Assembly: GCF_012277275.1 (NCBI RefSeq)
Contig: NZ_CP051155.1
Span: 2,914,001 to 2,978,000 of the forward strand
Direction of reading: 5' to 3'
DNA length: 64,000 nt
DNA from: Gephyromycinifex aptenodytis
GTDB lineage: Bacteria; Actinomycetota; Actinomycetes; Actinomycetales; Dermatophilaceae
Below the pieces are notes generated by a model. It saw nothing but the letters and a program-made list of their open reading frames with translations. It made no database searches and was not told the origin of the DNA. The translations under genes were made by a program, and so were the position numbers. Of this stretch, positions 1 to 6,819 are shown piece after piece; position 1 is the first letter of the stretch; each line of letters begins with the position of its first letter.

Positions 1-363
1 TTCACCACGGGCATCGGCATCGGCGGTGACCCGATCGTCGGCACCACGCACATCGACGCACTCGAGGCGTTCGAGAAGGACCCGGAGTGCGCGGGCATCG
101 TCATGATCGGTGAGATCGGTGGCGACGCTGAGGAGCGCGCGGCCGACTACATCAAGGAGCACGTCACCAAGCCCGTCGTCGGTTACGTCGCGGGCTTCAT
201 GGCGCCCGAGGGCAAGACGATGGGCCACGCCGGGGCGATCGTGACCGGCTCAGCAGGAACCGCTGCGGCCAAGAAGGAAGCCCTCGAAGCTGCGGGCGTC
301 AAGGTCGGCAAGACGCCGTCGGAGACCGCGCAGCTCATGCGGGACATCATGCAGAAGATGTGA
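1..363 (+). CDS. sucD: Succinyl-CoA ligase subunit alpha, C-terminal part
   Basis: The reading frame is open from the first base of the window, so the N-terminus lies outside it. SucD pairs with SucC to interconvert succinyl-CoA and succinate with substrate-level phosphorylation in the TCA cycle. The visible part carries the GIGGDP and GEIGGDAEE segments of the family. It also has the GHAGAI motif with the histidine (codon 226–228) that is transiently phosphorylated during catalysis. The end of the protein has the usual family length and sequence. A strong hairpin follows 50 bp downstream. SucCD next to perM, purN and purH is the usual actinobacterial gene order. Confidence 0.95.
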   Translation, partial: FTTGIGIGGDPIVGTTHIDALEAFEKDPECAGIVMIGEIGGDAEERAADYIKEHVTKPVVGYVAGFMAPEGKTMGHAGAIVTGSAGTAAAKKEALEAAGVKVGKTPSETAQLMRDIMQKM

Positions 364-413
364 TTCCGTGCGAGTGTGCAGCCCCCTTTCGGCTGCCGCT
401 GCACGACGTGAAG

Positions 414-449
414 TAGTGAGGGCCGACCCGTTCGGGTCGGCCCTCACTA
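414..449. terminator. Hairpin after sucD, convergent region
   Basis: A perfect 16-bp stem (414–429 with 434–449) around a GTTC loop lies between sucD (+) and the threonine dehydratase (−), whose 3' ends converge. There is no long T tract, but position and stability suggest a bidirectional terminator. Confidence 0.8.
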
Positions 450-476
450 TGTCTGCCGGGGATCACCGGGCGCTGT

Positions 477-1415
477 TCACAGGTCGGTGGGGTCAGTGTT
501 GGCCCCGCACAGCACGACTGCGACGCGCTCGCCATCGTCGGGTCGATAGGCGCCGGCGAGCAGGGCAGCCAGGGGCGTCGCTGCGCCGTGTTCGACGACC
601 AGACGCCAGCGTTCCCAAAGCAACCGGCGGGCGTGGGTGATCGCTTCGTCGGTGACGAGCACACTCGTGACCTGCCTACGGCGGGCCACCTCGAAGGCGA
701 TGTCTCCCACACGTCTGGCGCCCAGCGAATCCGCTGCCACCCCTCCCACGCTGACGTCGACCGGTTCGCCCGCCGCCAGGGCGCTGTGCAACGTTGGCGC
801 GTTGCTGGGTTCCACACCGACAACGCTGATGTCCTGCTGGTCCAGCGCGGCGGCCACTCCTGCCATGAGGCCACCGCCGCCCACCGCGACGATGACGGTG
901 TCCAGCTGCCGGTCGGTTTGGGCCAGGAGCTCACTGGCCAAGGTTCCGGCGCCTGCGCAGATCTCCAACTGGTCGTAGGCGTGACAGTGCAGTGCTCCGG
1001 TTCGCGCCACGTGCTCCGATGCGGCTGTGTACGCGGCGGCGTACTCGCTGCCCGTCGCGACGACCTGCGCCCCAGCCGCCTGTAACCGCCGGATCTTGGC
1101 CGCAGGAGCGCTTTGCGGTACGAAGACCGTTGCCGGTACCCCCAAACGTGCGGCCGCCCAGGCGTTGGCTAGTCCGGCGTTGCCGCCCGAGGCCACCGCT
1201 ATCCCGACGTTGGGGTCGAGCAGGCCCTGTTCGCGGGCGGCGAGGATCCGGTTCGCCGCGCCCCGGGCCTTGAAGGTGCCGGTGTGCTGCAGCATCTCGA
1301 GTTTGAAGGTGAGCCCAGCCGCGACCTCGTCAAGGGTGGTGGTCCATACCGGGGTCGCGCGGACCACGCCGGTGATCCGTTCGGCTGCAGCGTGAACGTC
1401 GGTGGAGGTCAACAT
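477..1415 (-). CDS. PLP-dependent threonine/serine dehydratase family protein
   Basis: A 312-residue fold-type II PLP enzyme. The PLP-binding lysine is K49 in TGTFKARGA. The substrate/phosphate loop is SGGNAG at residues 76–81, and a glycine-rich GGGGLMAG phosphate-cup motif lies near residue 180. The family removes ammonia from L-threonine or L-serine, or racemises serine. There is no C-terminal ACT regulatory domain, so it resembles the short catabolic type rather than feedback-regulated IlvA. It starts 11 bp after the prepilin peptidase stop on the same strand, so the two may be co-transcribed, although no functional link is obvious. The exact substrate cannot be decided from sequence. Confidence 0.85.
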   Translation of the reverse strand: MLTSTDVHAAAERITGVVRATPVWTTTLDEVAAGLTFKLEMLQHTGTFKARGAANRILAAREQGLLDPNVGIAVASGGNAGLANAWAAARLGVPATVFVPQSAPAAKIRRLQAAGAQVVATGSEYAAAYTAASEHVARTGALHCHAYDQLEICAGAGTLASELLAQTDRQLDTVIVAVGGGGLMAGVAAALDQQDISVVGVEPSNAPTLHSALAAGEPVDVSVGGVAADSLGARRVGDIAFEVARRRQVTSVLVTDEAITHARRLLWERWRLVVEHGAATPLAALLAGAYRPDDGERVAVVLCGANTDPTDL

Positions 1416-1425
1416 ACGGCCCAGG

Positions 1426-2121
1426 CTAATAGGGAAGGTTCGCCGAGCCGACGACGACGATGGCGGCGTAGGTGCCCAGAATGAGCGCCGGCCCGAAGGC
1501 GATGGGAGTGTGGGCGGGCGCTCCGTGGCGCAGCGCGTGAACGGCCTGGGCGCCGCCGAGCGCGCTGGCGAGCCACACCGCCAGCAGGAGCGCGTTCGGG
1601 CCCCCCAGACCAGCGATGAGACCGAGCACGCCAGCGAGCTTCACATCGCCCAACCCGAGGGCGGCTCGCGGCGTGAGCAGCGCGAACGCCAGGAACACGC
1701 TCACACCCAGGGCGCAGCCGGCCAGGCTCCACCCCATCGCGGTGAGTCGGTCGTCGAGCAGGCTCGCGCCGGTGAGTACGACCAGGCTCAGCGGGTATAG
1801 CGGCAGCGTGAGCGCGTCCGGGAGGCGGTGGACGTCGGCGTCGATCGCGGCCAGCGCCAGCAGCGGCACGCTGAGCAGGAGCAGGGCGCCCAGCGTCGCC
1901 GGGGTCGATGCCAATCGCAGGCCGAGCAGCAACCAGGTGCAGCCCAGCCACGGGCCCAAGGCGGGAGACACCCCTCGTGCTCGATCATCGTGTCGGCGGT
2001 GCAGACCGCGCTGGATCCACCCGCTCAATTGTTGACCGCCCAGGCAGCCCACCACCGCTAACGCCGACGGGAACATCGGCGGGATCTCGGTTGGTGGCGG
2101 GCAGGCGAGGGCGGCGAACAT
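1426..2121 (-). CDS. A24 family prepilin peptidase (leader peptidase)
   Basis: A multi-pass membrane aspartic protease of about 231 residues that cleaves, and in bifunctional members methylates, type IV prepilin-like leader peptides. Both active-site regions are visible: aspartates in AAIDADVHRLPDAL and the second in GLGDVKLAG. The rest is mostly hydrophobic helices. There is no N-terminal cysteine-rich methylase domain, as in the short actinobacterial form. I chose the ATG at 2121; an ATG at 2076 is also possible. A longer open frame to 2364 would overlap the divergent PerM-like gene and lacks family resemblance. It implies pili or Tad-type pseudopili elsewhere in the genome. Confidence 0.8.
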   Translation of the reverse strand: MFAALACPPPTEIPPMFPSALAVVGCLGGQQLSGWIQRGLHRRHDDRARGVSPALGPWLGCTWLLLGLRLASTPATLGALLLLSVPLLALAAIDADVHRLPDALTLPLYPLSLVVLTGASLLDDRLTAMGWSLAGCALGVSVFLAFALLTPRAALGLGDVKLAGVLGLIAGLGGPNALLLAVWLASALGGAQAVHALRHGAPAHTPIAFGPALILGTYAAIVVVGSANLPY

Positions 2122-2291
2122 GTGCGCGGGGGCCCCTTTCCGGGCCGCGCTGACGGCCCCGAGGACGTGCCGGAGGGACCAGTTTGGCCCCCATCGCGCG
2201 TCCCGCCGCAGGGCCGTCCACAGAGTCCCCGGGTGGGCCTCGGCGTGGCCGCTTGGGCGATGCGGGCATCGCGCGCGAGCATGGCACCCTG

Positions 2292-3626
2292 ATGCCTGTG
2301 CGTGACCTTCGTCCGGACCTCCGGCCCTCCCAATTTCGCGATCTCGCGGCCTCCCTGCCGCCATGGACGCATGCCATCGGCGCGGCCGTCGGTGCCGCTG
2401 CCGCCTCGGCGACGATCATCGTGGCCGTCGTCTTCTTCGTGTGGCTGGCCGGTGCCTCCGGGTCGGCTTCGGCCGGCGAAGCACTCAGCGCCGGTATCGG
2501 GGCGTGGCTGCTAGCGCACGGCGCGTCGCTGTCGTTGGGGCAGGGACGCGCCGACCTGACGCCCTGGCTGCTGACGTTGTTGCCGTTCTTTGCAGCCCGC
2601 TGGTCGGCCGGTCGGCTGGTTCCGCAGGACTCCCTTGGCGCTGCCCGCTGGGACCGGTTGGGCGGTCTGCGCCGCGACGTGGGCGCTCACGGGATTGCTT
2701 TCGTGGCCGCTTATGTCGTGACGGCGTGTGTGCTGGCCTTCCTCGCCCGCCTCGGCGGGGTCTCGGTCTCGCTGCTCGGCACCCTCTTCGGCAGTGCACT
2801 GTTGGCCCTGCTGGCCTACCTGTTTGCCCTGCTGTCCCAGCACCCGCTACAGGCGTGGCTGCCCGAAGGGGTGCGCCTGTTCCGCCGCCGGGTCCCGTTC
2901 TGGGCACAGGCGGCGCTGCGCCCCGCGGTGTGGGGGGCGCTCGGCGCGTTAGCTGCGGGTCTGTTGCTGGTGCTGCTTATGTTGGGGCTGAACGCGGGCC
3001 GGGTACTGATGCTTTATCGCGCGCTGCAGGCCGGCGTCATCGGTGACGTCGGGGTCACCTTGGGCCAATTGGCTTATCTGCCGACCTTCGCCGTATGGGC
3101 GCTGGCGTGGATGGCGGGCCCCGGTTTCGGTATCGGCGCCGGTTCGACGGTGTCCTGGTCGCTGTCGCAGCCGGGTCTGCTGCCGCTGGTGCCGGTCTTC
3201 GGTGCGCTGCCGGACCCCGGTCCGCTGCCGACGTGGAACGTCGCCGCGGTCCTGGTGCCGATCAGCATCGGCGCTGGGATCGGGGCGATGGCGTCGCGCA
3301 GGTTGAGGCGACTCCACGCCGCGCCGACGACGCTGTCGCAACGGGCCGCAGCGGCCGCTGCAGCGGCTACCCTCGCTGCGGGGCTGTTGACGGTGGCCGC
3401 TGCGGCAGCCTCCGGTCCACTCGGGGCAGCCCGGTTGGCCCACGTCGGGGTGGCTGTCCCGGCCGTTGGAGCAGCACTGCTGGGAGAACTGCTCCTGGGG
3501 GCCGCCCTGGCGGCGCTCTTGGGCGGGGTGCGCCTACGCCGGAAGGAAGGTTCACGGGAAGGTGCCGCCCCTGTCGGTTCAGCCCGGCCGAGCAAGCTCC
3601 GTCGCCGCGGTGAGCAGTCGGACTAA
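2292..3626 (+). CDS. PerM-like / DUF6350 polytopic membrane protein
   Basis: 444 residues dominated by hydrophobic segments, with many predicted transmembrane helices from about residue 30 onward and a basic C-terminal tail. The gene sits directly upstream of purN, exactly where actinobacteria carry the DUF6350 protein called PerM in mycobacteria, which is linked to cell division and stress survival. The family call rests on this synteny and the membrane topology rather than on a catalytic motif. The ATG at 2292 was chosen because upstream residues are low-complexity and overlap the divergent gene. The purN start follows 9 bp after the stop. Confidence 0.7.
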   Translation: MPVRDLRPDLRPSQFRDLAASLPPWTHAIGAAVGAAAASATIIVAVVFFVWLAGASGSASAGEALSAGIGAWLLAHGASLSLGQGRADLTPWLLTLLPFFAARWSAGRLVPQDSLGAARWDRLGGLRRDVGAHGIAFVAAYVVTACVLAFLARLGGVSVSLLGTLFGSALLALLAYLFALLSQHPLQAWLPEGVRLFRRRVPFWAQAALRPAVWGALGALAAGLLLVLLMLGLNAGRVLMLYRALQAGVIGDVGVTLGQLAYLPTFAVWALAWMAGPGFGIGAGSTVSWSLSQPGLLPLVPVFGALPDPGPLPTWNVAAVLVPISIGAGIGAMASRRLRRLHAAPTTLSQRAAAAAAAATLAAGLLTVAAAAASGPLGAARLAHVGVAVPAVGAALLGELLLGAALAALLGGVRLRRKEGSREGAAPVGSARPSKLRRRGEQSD

Positions 3627-3629
3627 GGT
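3624..3629 (+). promoter_or_regulatory. Candidate −10 (TAAGGT) for leaderless purN
   Basis: TAAGGT lies 6 nt before the purN GTG codon and there is no Shine-Dalgarno sequence. This spacing puts the transcription start at or near the start codon. The hexamer overlaps the end of the perM-like gene (TAA stop). Confidence 0.45.
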
Positions 3630-3635
3630 CGGGGC

Positions 3636-4259
3636 GTGACCCGCGAACCCGCCCGCCTGCTCGTTCTCGTCTCCGGCAGCGGCACCAACGCCCAAGCGCT
3701 GCTTGATGCCTGCGCCGACCCCGCCTACGGCGCCCGTGTGCTCGCCGTCGGCGCTGACCGTGACGGCATCGAAGGATTGGCGCGCGCGCATCGGGCGGGC
3801 GTGCCCACCTTCGTCGAGCGGCTGCGCGACCACCGGGACCGGCACGCGTGGGACGTCGCGTTGCGAGACCAGGTGGCCCGCTATGAACCGGATCTTGTTA
3901 TCGGCGCTGGCTTCATGAAGATCCTCGGGTCGGCGTTCCTTGACCGCTTCGGGGGTCGCGTCATCAACACCCACCCCGCTCTGCTTCCGAGCTTCCCTGG
4001 CGCGCACGGCGTCCCGGACGCCTTGGCCTATGGTGTGCGCATCACTGGGTGCACGGCCCACTTCGTCGACGCCGGGGTCGACACCGGCCCGATCATCGCC
4101 CAACGCGCCGTCGAGGTCCGCGATGACGACACGGCCGACTCTCTGCATGACCGCATCAAGGTCGAGGAGCGCGCGATGCTCGTCGACGTCGTCGGTCGCC
4201 TCGCGCGACAAGGGTGGCGGGTGCAGGGGCGTCAGGTGCGCTTCGGGGACGTGAGGTGA
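3636..4259 (+). CDS. purN: Phosphoribosylglycinamide formyltransferase (GART)
   Basis: Transfers a formyl group from 10-formyl-THF to GAR in the third step of de novo purine synthesis. The protein has 207 residues, typical for PurN. The phosphate-binding SGSGTN loop is at 13–18. The catalytic triad corresponds to N111 and H113 in VINTHPALLPSF and D149 in DAGVDTGP. The start is GTG. In most actinobacteria purH follows immediately, but here purH is 7.3 kb away with a regulatory/transport module between. The last 28 bp overlap the 3' end of the convergent response-regulator gene. Confidence 0.95.
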   Translation: MTREPARLLVLVSGSGTNAQALLDACADPAYGARVLAVGADRDGIEGLARAHRAGVPTFVERLRDHRDRHAWDVALRDQVARYEPDLVIGAGFMKILGSAFLDRFGGRVINTHPALLPSFPGAHGVPDALAYGVRITGCTAHFVDAGVDTGPIIAQRAVEVRDDDTADSLHDRIKVEERAMLVDVVGRLARQGWRVQGRQVRFGDVR

Positions 4260-5011
4260 CCCCACCAGGTCATCGGGGATGAGGGCTCCATGGGTTCGGG
4301 CACGATGGGCGGGATCGGGGGATAGACGACTCCGGCTGCTGGGGGGGGCAGGACATAGCCGGACTGAACACCGGCCATGAGGAGTCGGGTGCGGCCGGAG
4401 ATCTCCCACTTTCTCGAGAGCGACTCCAGCCGAGCTTTGACGGCGCTCGTCGAGATGGAGAGTTCCTCAGCCATGCGCGCGTTGGTGAGGCCTCGGGCCA
4501 AGCCGTCGAGTACCTGTTGCTCGGCCTCGCTGGGGCGGGGCAGCGATGTGGCGGCGGAGGGGGCGGGGCGGCGGCGGACGTCGTTGATGAGGGCGGCCGC
4601 GACGCTCGGGGAGAGGGCGCCGCCGCCTGCGCGGACGGCCCGCACGTGGGCGGCGAGTTCGCTCGGGTTGGTGGACTTAAGGAGGTACCCCCGCGCCCCG
4701 GCGCGCAGCATCCGCGCGATGGTGGCGGGGTCGGCCATGACGGTGAGGGCGAGGACGACGATCTCCGGGTGGGTCTTCGTCAGCCTGGTGGTGGCCTCGA
4801 TACCGTCGACGTCGGGCATGTGGATGTCCATGAGGACGACCTCGGGGCGCAACTCCTCGCAGGCCGGGACGACGTGCGCGCCCGCCGATACCTCGCCCAC
4901 GACCTCGAGGTCGTCGGCGAGGTCCAAGAACTTCACCAGAAGAAACCGGAATTCGTCGTCGTCGTCGACGACCAACACGCGGACGGGGGCGGTGGGGGTG
5001 TCGGTCGTCAT
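4232..5011 (-). CDS. NarL/LuxR-family response regulator
   Basis: A 259-residue DNA-binding response regulator. The receiver domain (about 10–125) has the acidic cluster DDDD at 16–19, the phospho-acceptor D62 in VVLMDIHMPDVDG, the switch T90 and K112 in YLLKS. The C-terminal LuxR/GerE helix-turn-helix spans roughly 158–216. A proline-rich tail of about 35 residues follows, which is unusual. It is divergent from its presumed partner kinase at 5407. Palindromes at 5085–5102 and 5119–5136 lie upstream of it, and matching ones precede the export operon at 6703. A TACACT hexamer 7 nt before the ATG without a ribosome-binding site suggests leaderless transcription. Confidence 0.92.
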   Translation of the reverse strand: MTTDTPTAPVRVLVVDDDDEFRFLLVKFLDLADDLEVVGEVSAGAHVVPACEELRPEVVLMDIHMPDVDGIEATTRLTKTHPEIVVLALTVMADPATIARMLRAGARGYLLKSTNPSELAAHVRAVRAGGGALSPSVAAALINDVRRRPAPSAATSLPRPSEAEQQVLDGLARGLTNARMAEELSISTSAVKARLESLSRKWEISGRTRLLMAGVQSGYVLPPPAAGVVYPPIPPIVPEPMEPSSPMTWWGHLTSPKRT

Positions 5012-5018
5012 GGTGGTG

Positions 5019-5024
5019 AGTGTA
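5019..5024 (-). promoter_or_regulatory. Candidate −10 (TACACT) of response regulator
   Basis: On the minus strand TACACT is followed by 7 nt and then the ATG at 5011. This places the transcription start at the start codon (leaderless mRNA). No purine-rich ribosome-binding site is present. Confidence 0.5.
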
Positions 5025-5084
5025 GGGACGGTGCACCGGATCGAAGGCCGTGGCGCGTGTGGTGAGGCCCCGCAGCTCGCAGAT

Positions 5085-5102
5085 GTGGCCGAGAACGGCC
5101 AC
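5085..5102. promoter_or_regulatory. Inverted repeat GTGGCCG-N4-CGGCCAC
   Basis: A perfect 7-bp inverted repeat around AGAA, 34 bp (centre to centre) from the CCTGGCCG palindrome and sharing the TGGCCG core. The spacer is 2 bp longer than in the other sites, so it may be a variant or weak operator. Confidence 0.4.
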
Positions 5103-5118
5103 CCTGCGAGGTCGTGAG

Positions 5119-5136
5119 CCTGGCCGAACGGCCAGG
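5119..5136. promoter_or_regulatory. Palindromic operator copy 1 (CCTGGCCG-AA-CGGCCAGG)
   Basis: A perfect 8-bp inverted repeat with a 2-bp centre, located upstream of the response-regulator gene. Almost identical palindromes occur at 6562–6579 and 6602–6619, before the export operon. Shared occurrence at both ends of the two-component locus suggests that the LuxR-type regulator binds here. Confidence 0.6.
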
Positions 5137-5406
5137 TTTGCTGGCCGCGGTGAGCCGTGACAGCCCCGGTCGCTGTGTGCGGGGCAGGATGGTGGTCCGG
5201 ATCGAGAACGGGGGTGCGCCGTGTCGACGACGCTTGCGGTGTGAGCGGTTCTGGTGGTGGTCGTCATGGGTGGGCCGGTCACCACGAATGGAGAGGTGCG
5301 ATCGAACGGCCGTGGCCTCGATTCGATACATCTCGACGGGGTGCCGCCAGGTGGCAGGGAGCATTTCTGCCGTCTCTTCCCTCGTTCTGCCACGTAAGGT
5401 GAGGTG

Positions 5407-6585
5407 ATGCGCCGCCACGCCCAGCTCTGGATCGCGCGAGGCGTTCTCATCGTCCTGGGGCTCAGCGCCGCCGATGACGCACGACTCGATCTTTCGAGGG
5501 GGGACTGGCGAGATCTTCTCGCTCAAATCCTGTTGTTGTGCGTGTGCCTGGTGTTGTGGCGGGGGGCGAGGGGCGCCGCGTGGAGCTTGATCTTCGCTGC
5601 CGCGTGCGGGGCCCTGTCGATGACCGGCGGAGACGGCGTGACCACCCTGTTCGTCTTCCTGCTCACGGGGTTCGCGGTTGCCTACACGGGCCGGGGGCGG
5701 CTTGTCGCCGCGTGGGTGGTGGGCGTCGCAGTGTGCGGGTTCGCGCTGTTCCTGCGTGCTGTGCCGCTGTGGAGCGCGCCAGGGATCGGACTGCCGCTGA
5801 TGGGCGGTACGTGCGTCCTGGCGCTGGGCTTGACCGTGGGGGACGGGCAGCGTCGTGCGCTACGGGCGGAGGAGCAGGCGTCGGAGGCCGAGGTGGCTCG
5901 TCGAGAAGCCGAGCGCCGGTTGGCCGAGGCTCGAGAGGCCGACAGGCGTGCACTGGCCGACGAGTTGCATCACGGAGTCGCCCGCAAGTTGGCGTTGGCG
6001 TCGATGCGGCTGGGGTTGCTCGCGGAGACGCACGGGCTGCCGGAGGCCTCGGAGGTGGAGGCGCTGTGTCGGGAGGCGACGAACGAGCTGAGGCTGCTCA
6101 TGGGCACCCTGACGGCGGGCGAGGGAGAATCGTCGGGGGTGGCGCCACCGGCGGTGTCGAGCGTGGTGCACGCGGAGGCGGCGCGGCTGCGGCATGGTGG
6201 TCATGCCGTTGAGGTGTTCTGCCCCGATGAGGTGACGGAGCCGTTGCGTGGCACAGTCGGGCGCATCGTGGAGGAGGCCGTCGCCAACATCACGCGGCAC
6301 GCGGGGGCGCAGGCGTGGTGCTCGATCCGGGTGGAGGTCGAGCCCGAGGGGGTGCGGGTCGAGGTCCGCAACACGGTGGGTCAGGGCGGCGGTGAGCCCG
6401 GTACGCGGCTGGGTCTCCTGGCCCTCGAACGGCGGTGCGCACTGTTGTACGGCACGCTCTGGGCCGGGTTGGTGGGTGGGGAGTGGGTGCTGGAGGCATT
6501 CCTCCCCGCGCAGCCCCCGGATGGCGCTTCCGGTGGTGCGACACCCGGCTCACTGCCGACACCTGGCCGGACGGCCAGGGAGTGA
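5407..6585 (+). CDS. Sensor histidine kinase (HisKA_3/NarX-like type)
   Basis: 392 residues. The N-terminal half (about 10–145) holds several hydrophobic helices with short loops, so any signal is probably sensed in or at the membrane. A charged coiled-coil (about 150–185) leads to the dimerisation/phospho-acceptor motif ADELHHGVARKLA with H188. The HATPase region has EEAVANITRHAG (N box) and a GTRLGLLALERR lid. The residue after the phospho-histidine is histidine, where the family normally has aspartate or glutamate. ATG 5407 is preceded by GTG 5404; either could initiate. The 3' end contains the second copy of the operator palindrome. Confidence 0.88.
   Translation: MRRHAQLWIARGVLIVLGLSAADDARLDLSRGDWRDLLAQILLLCVCLVLWRGARGAAWSLIFAAACGALSMTGGDGVTTLFVFLLTGFAVAYTGRGRLVAAWVVGVAVCGFALFLRAVPLWSAPGIGLPLMGGTCVLALGLTVGDGQRRALRAEEQASEAEVARREAERRLAEAREADRRALADELHHGVARKLALASMRLGLLAETHGLPEASEVEALCREATNELRLLMGTLTAGEGESSGVAPPAVSSVVHAEAARLRHGGHAVEVFCPDEVTEPLRGTVGRIVEEAVANITRHAGAQAWCSIRVEVEPEGVRVEVRNTVGQGGGEPGTRLGLLALERRCALLYGTLWAGLVGGEWVLEAFLPAQPPDGASGGATPGSLPTPGRTARE
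6562..6579. promoter_or_regulatory. Palindromic operator copy 2 (CCTGGCCG-GA-CGGCCAGG)
   Basis: A perfect 8-bp inverted repeat inside the last codons of the kinase gene, 40 bp (centre to centre) upstream of copy 3, so the two sites are on about the same DNA face. It matches the site at 5119–5136 in 17 of 18 positions. Confidence 0.6.
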
Positions 6586-6601
6586 GCGGCGTCGCCGAAA
6601 G

Positions 6602-6619
6602 CCTGGCCGAATGGCCAGT
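6602..6619. promoter_or_regulatory. Palindromic operator copy 3 (CCTGGCCG-AA-TGGCCAGT)
   Basis: A near-perfect version of the palindrome. A CAGGAT hexamer at 6642–6647 could be the −10 of the export operon. Assuming it is, the start is near 6654 and this site is centred at about −43, with copy 2 at about −83. Those are typical activator positions for LuxR-type regulators. Confidence 0.6.
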
Positions 6620-6641
6620 TCCCACGCCCGTTGCGGGGTGC

Positions 6642-6647
6642 CAGGAT
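6642..6647 (+). promoter_or_regulatory. Candidate −10 (CAGGAT) of the micropeptide/export operon
   Basis: Fits its position between the paired palindromes and the first ribosome-binding site at 6687–6693. No good −35 is visible, as expected for an activator-dependent promoter. Only positional evidence supports it. Confidence 0.35.
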
Positions 6648-6702
6648 CGGTGTCAGCAGGTGAAGCCCTCACCCGCGCCCCTTCACAAAGGAGTGAATCC
6701 CC

Positions 6703-6819
6703 ATGCGTCGTCTCGTTCGCACGACCGCGCTCCCCGCTCTGGCGATCCTCGCCCTCCCCATAACCGCCCACGCCGCCGCGATCGAGCGCGCCACCGAAAT
6801 CAATCGGGCAGCCGGATGA
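6703..6819 (+). CDS. 38-residue exported micropeptide
   Basis: A short reading frame with a strong AAAGGAG ribosome-binding site at 6687–6693, 9 nt before the ATG. The product has a basic start (MRRLVRTT), a hydrophobic core (ALPALAILALPI) and an AHA-like cleavage region at about residues 22–26. That would leave a mature peptide of only about 12 residues (IERATEINRAAG). Its stop overlaps the next start as ATGA, so the downstream lipoprotein is translationally coupled to it. It could be a secreted signal or cargo peptide for the adjacent exporter, or only a leader cistron. I recognise no family. A truncated secreted protein is also possible. Confidence 0.6.
   Translation: MRRLVRTTALPALAILALPITAHAAAIERATEINRAAG

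Larger units (their letters stand above)
5012..5406. other. Divergent regulatory region between response regulator and kinase
   Basis: This 395-bp gap has no convincing gene. It contains the regulator −10, two inverted repeats built on the half-site TGGCCG (5085–5102 and 5119–5136) and additional loose half-sites such as CTGGCCG at 5141–5147. The remainder, 5150–5400, shows nothing I can name apart from the AAGGTGAGG ribosome-binding site just before the kinase. Confidence 0.6.
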
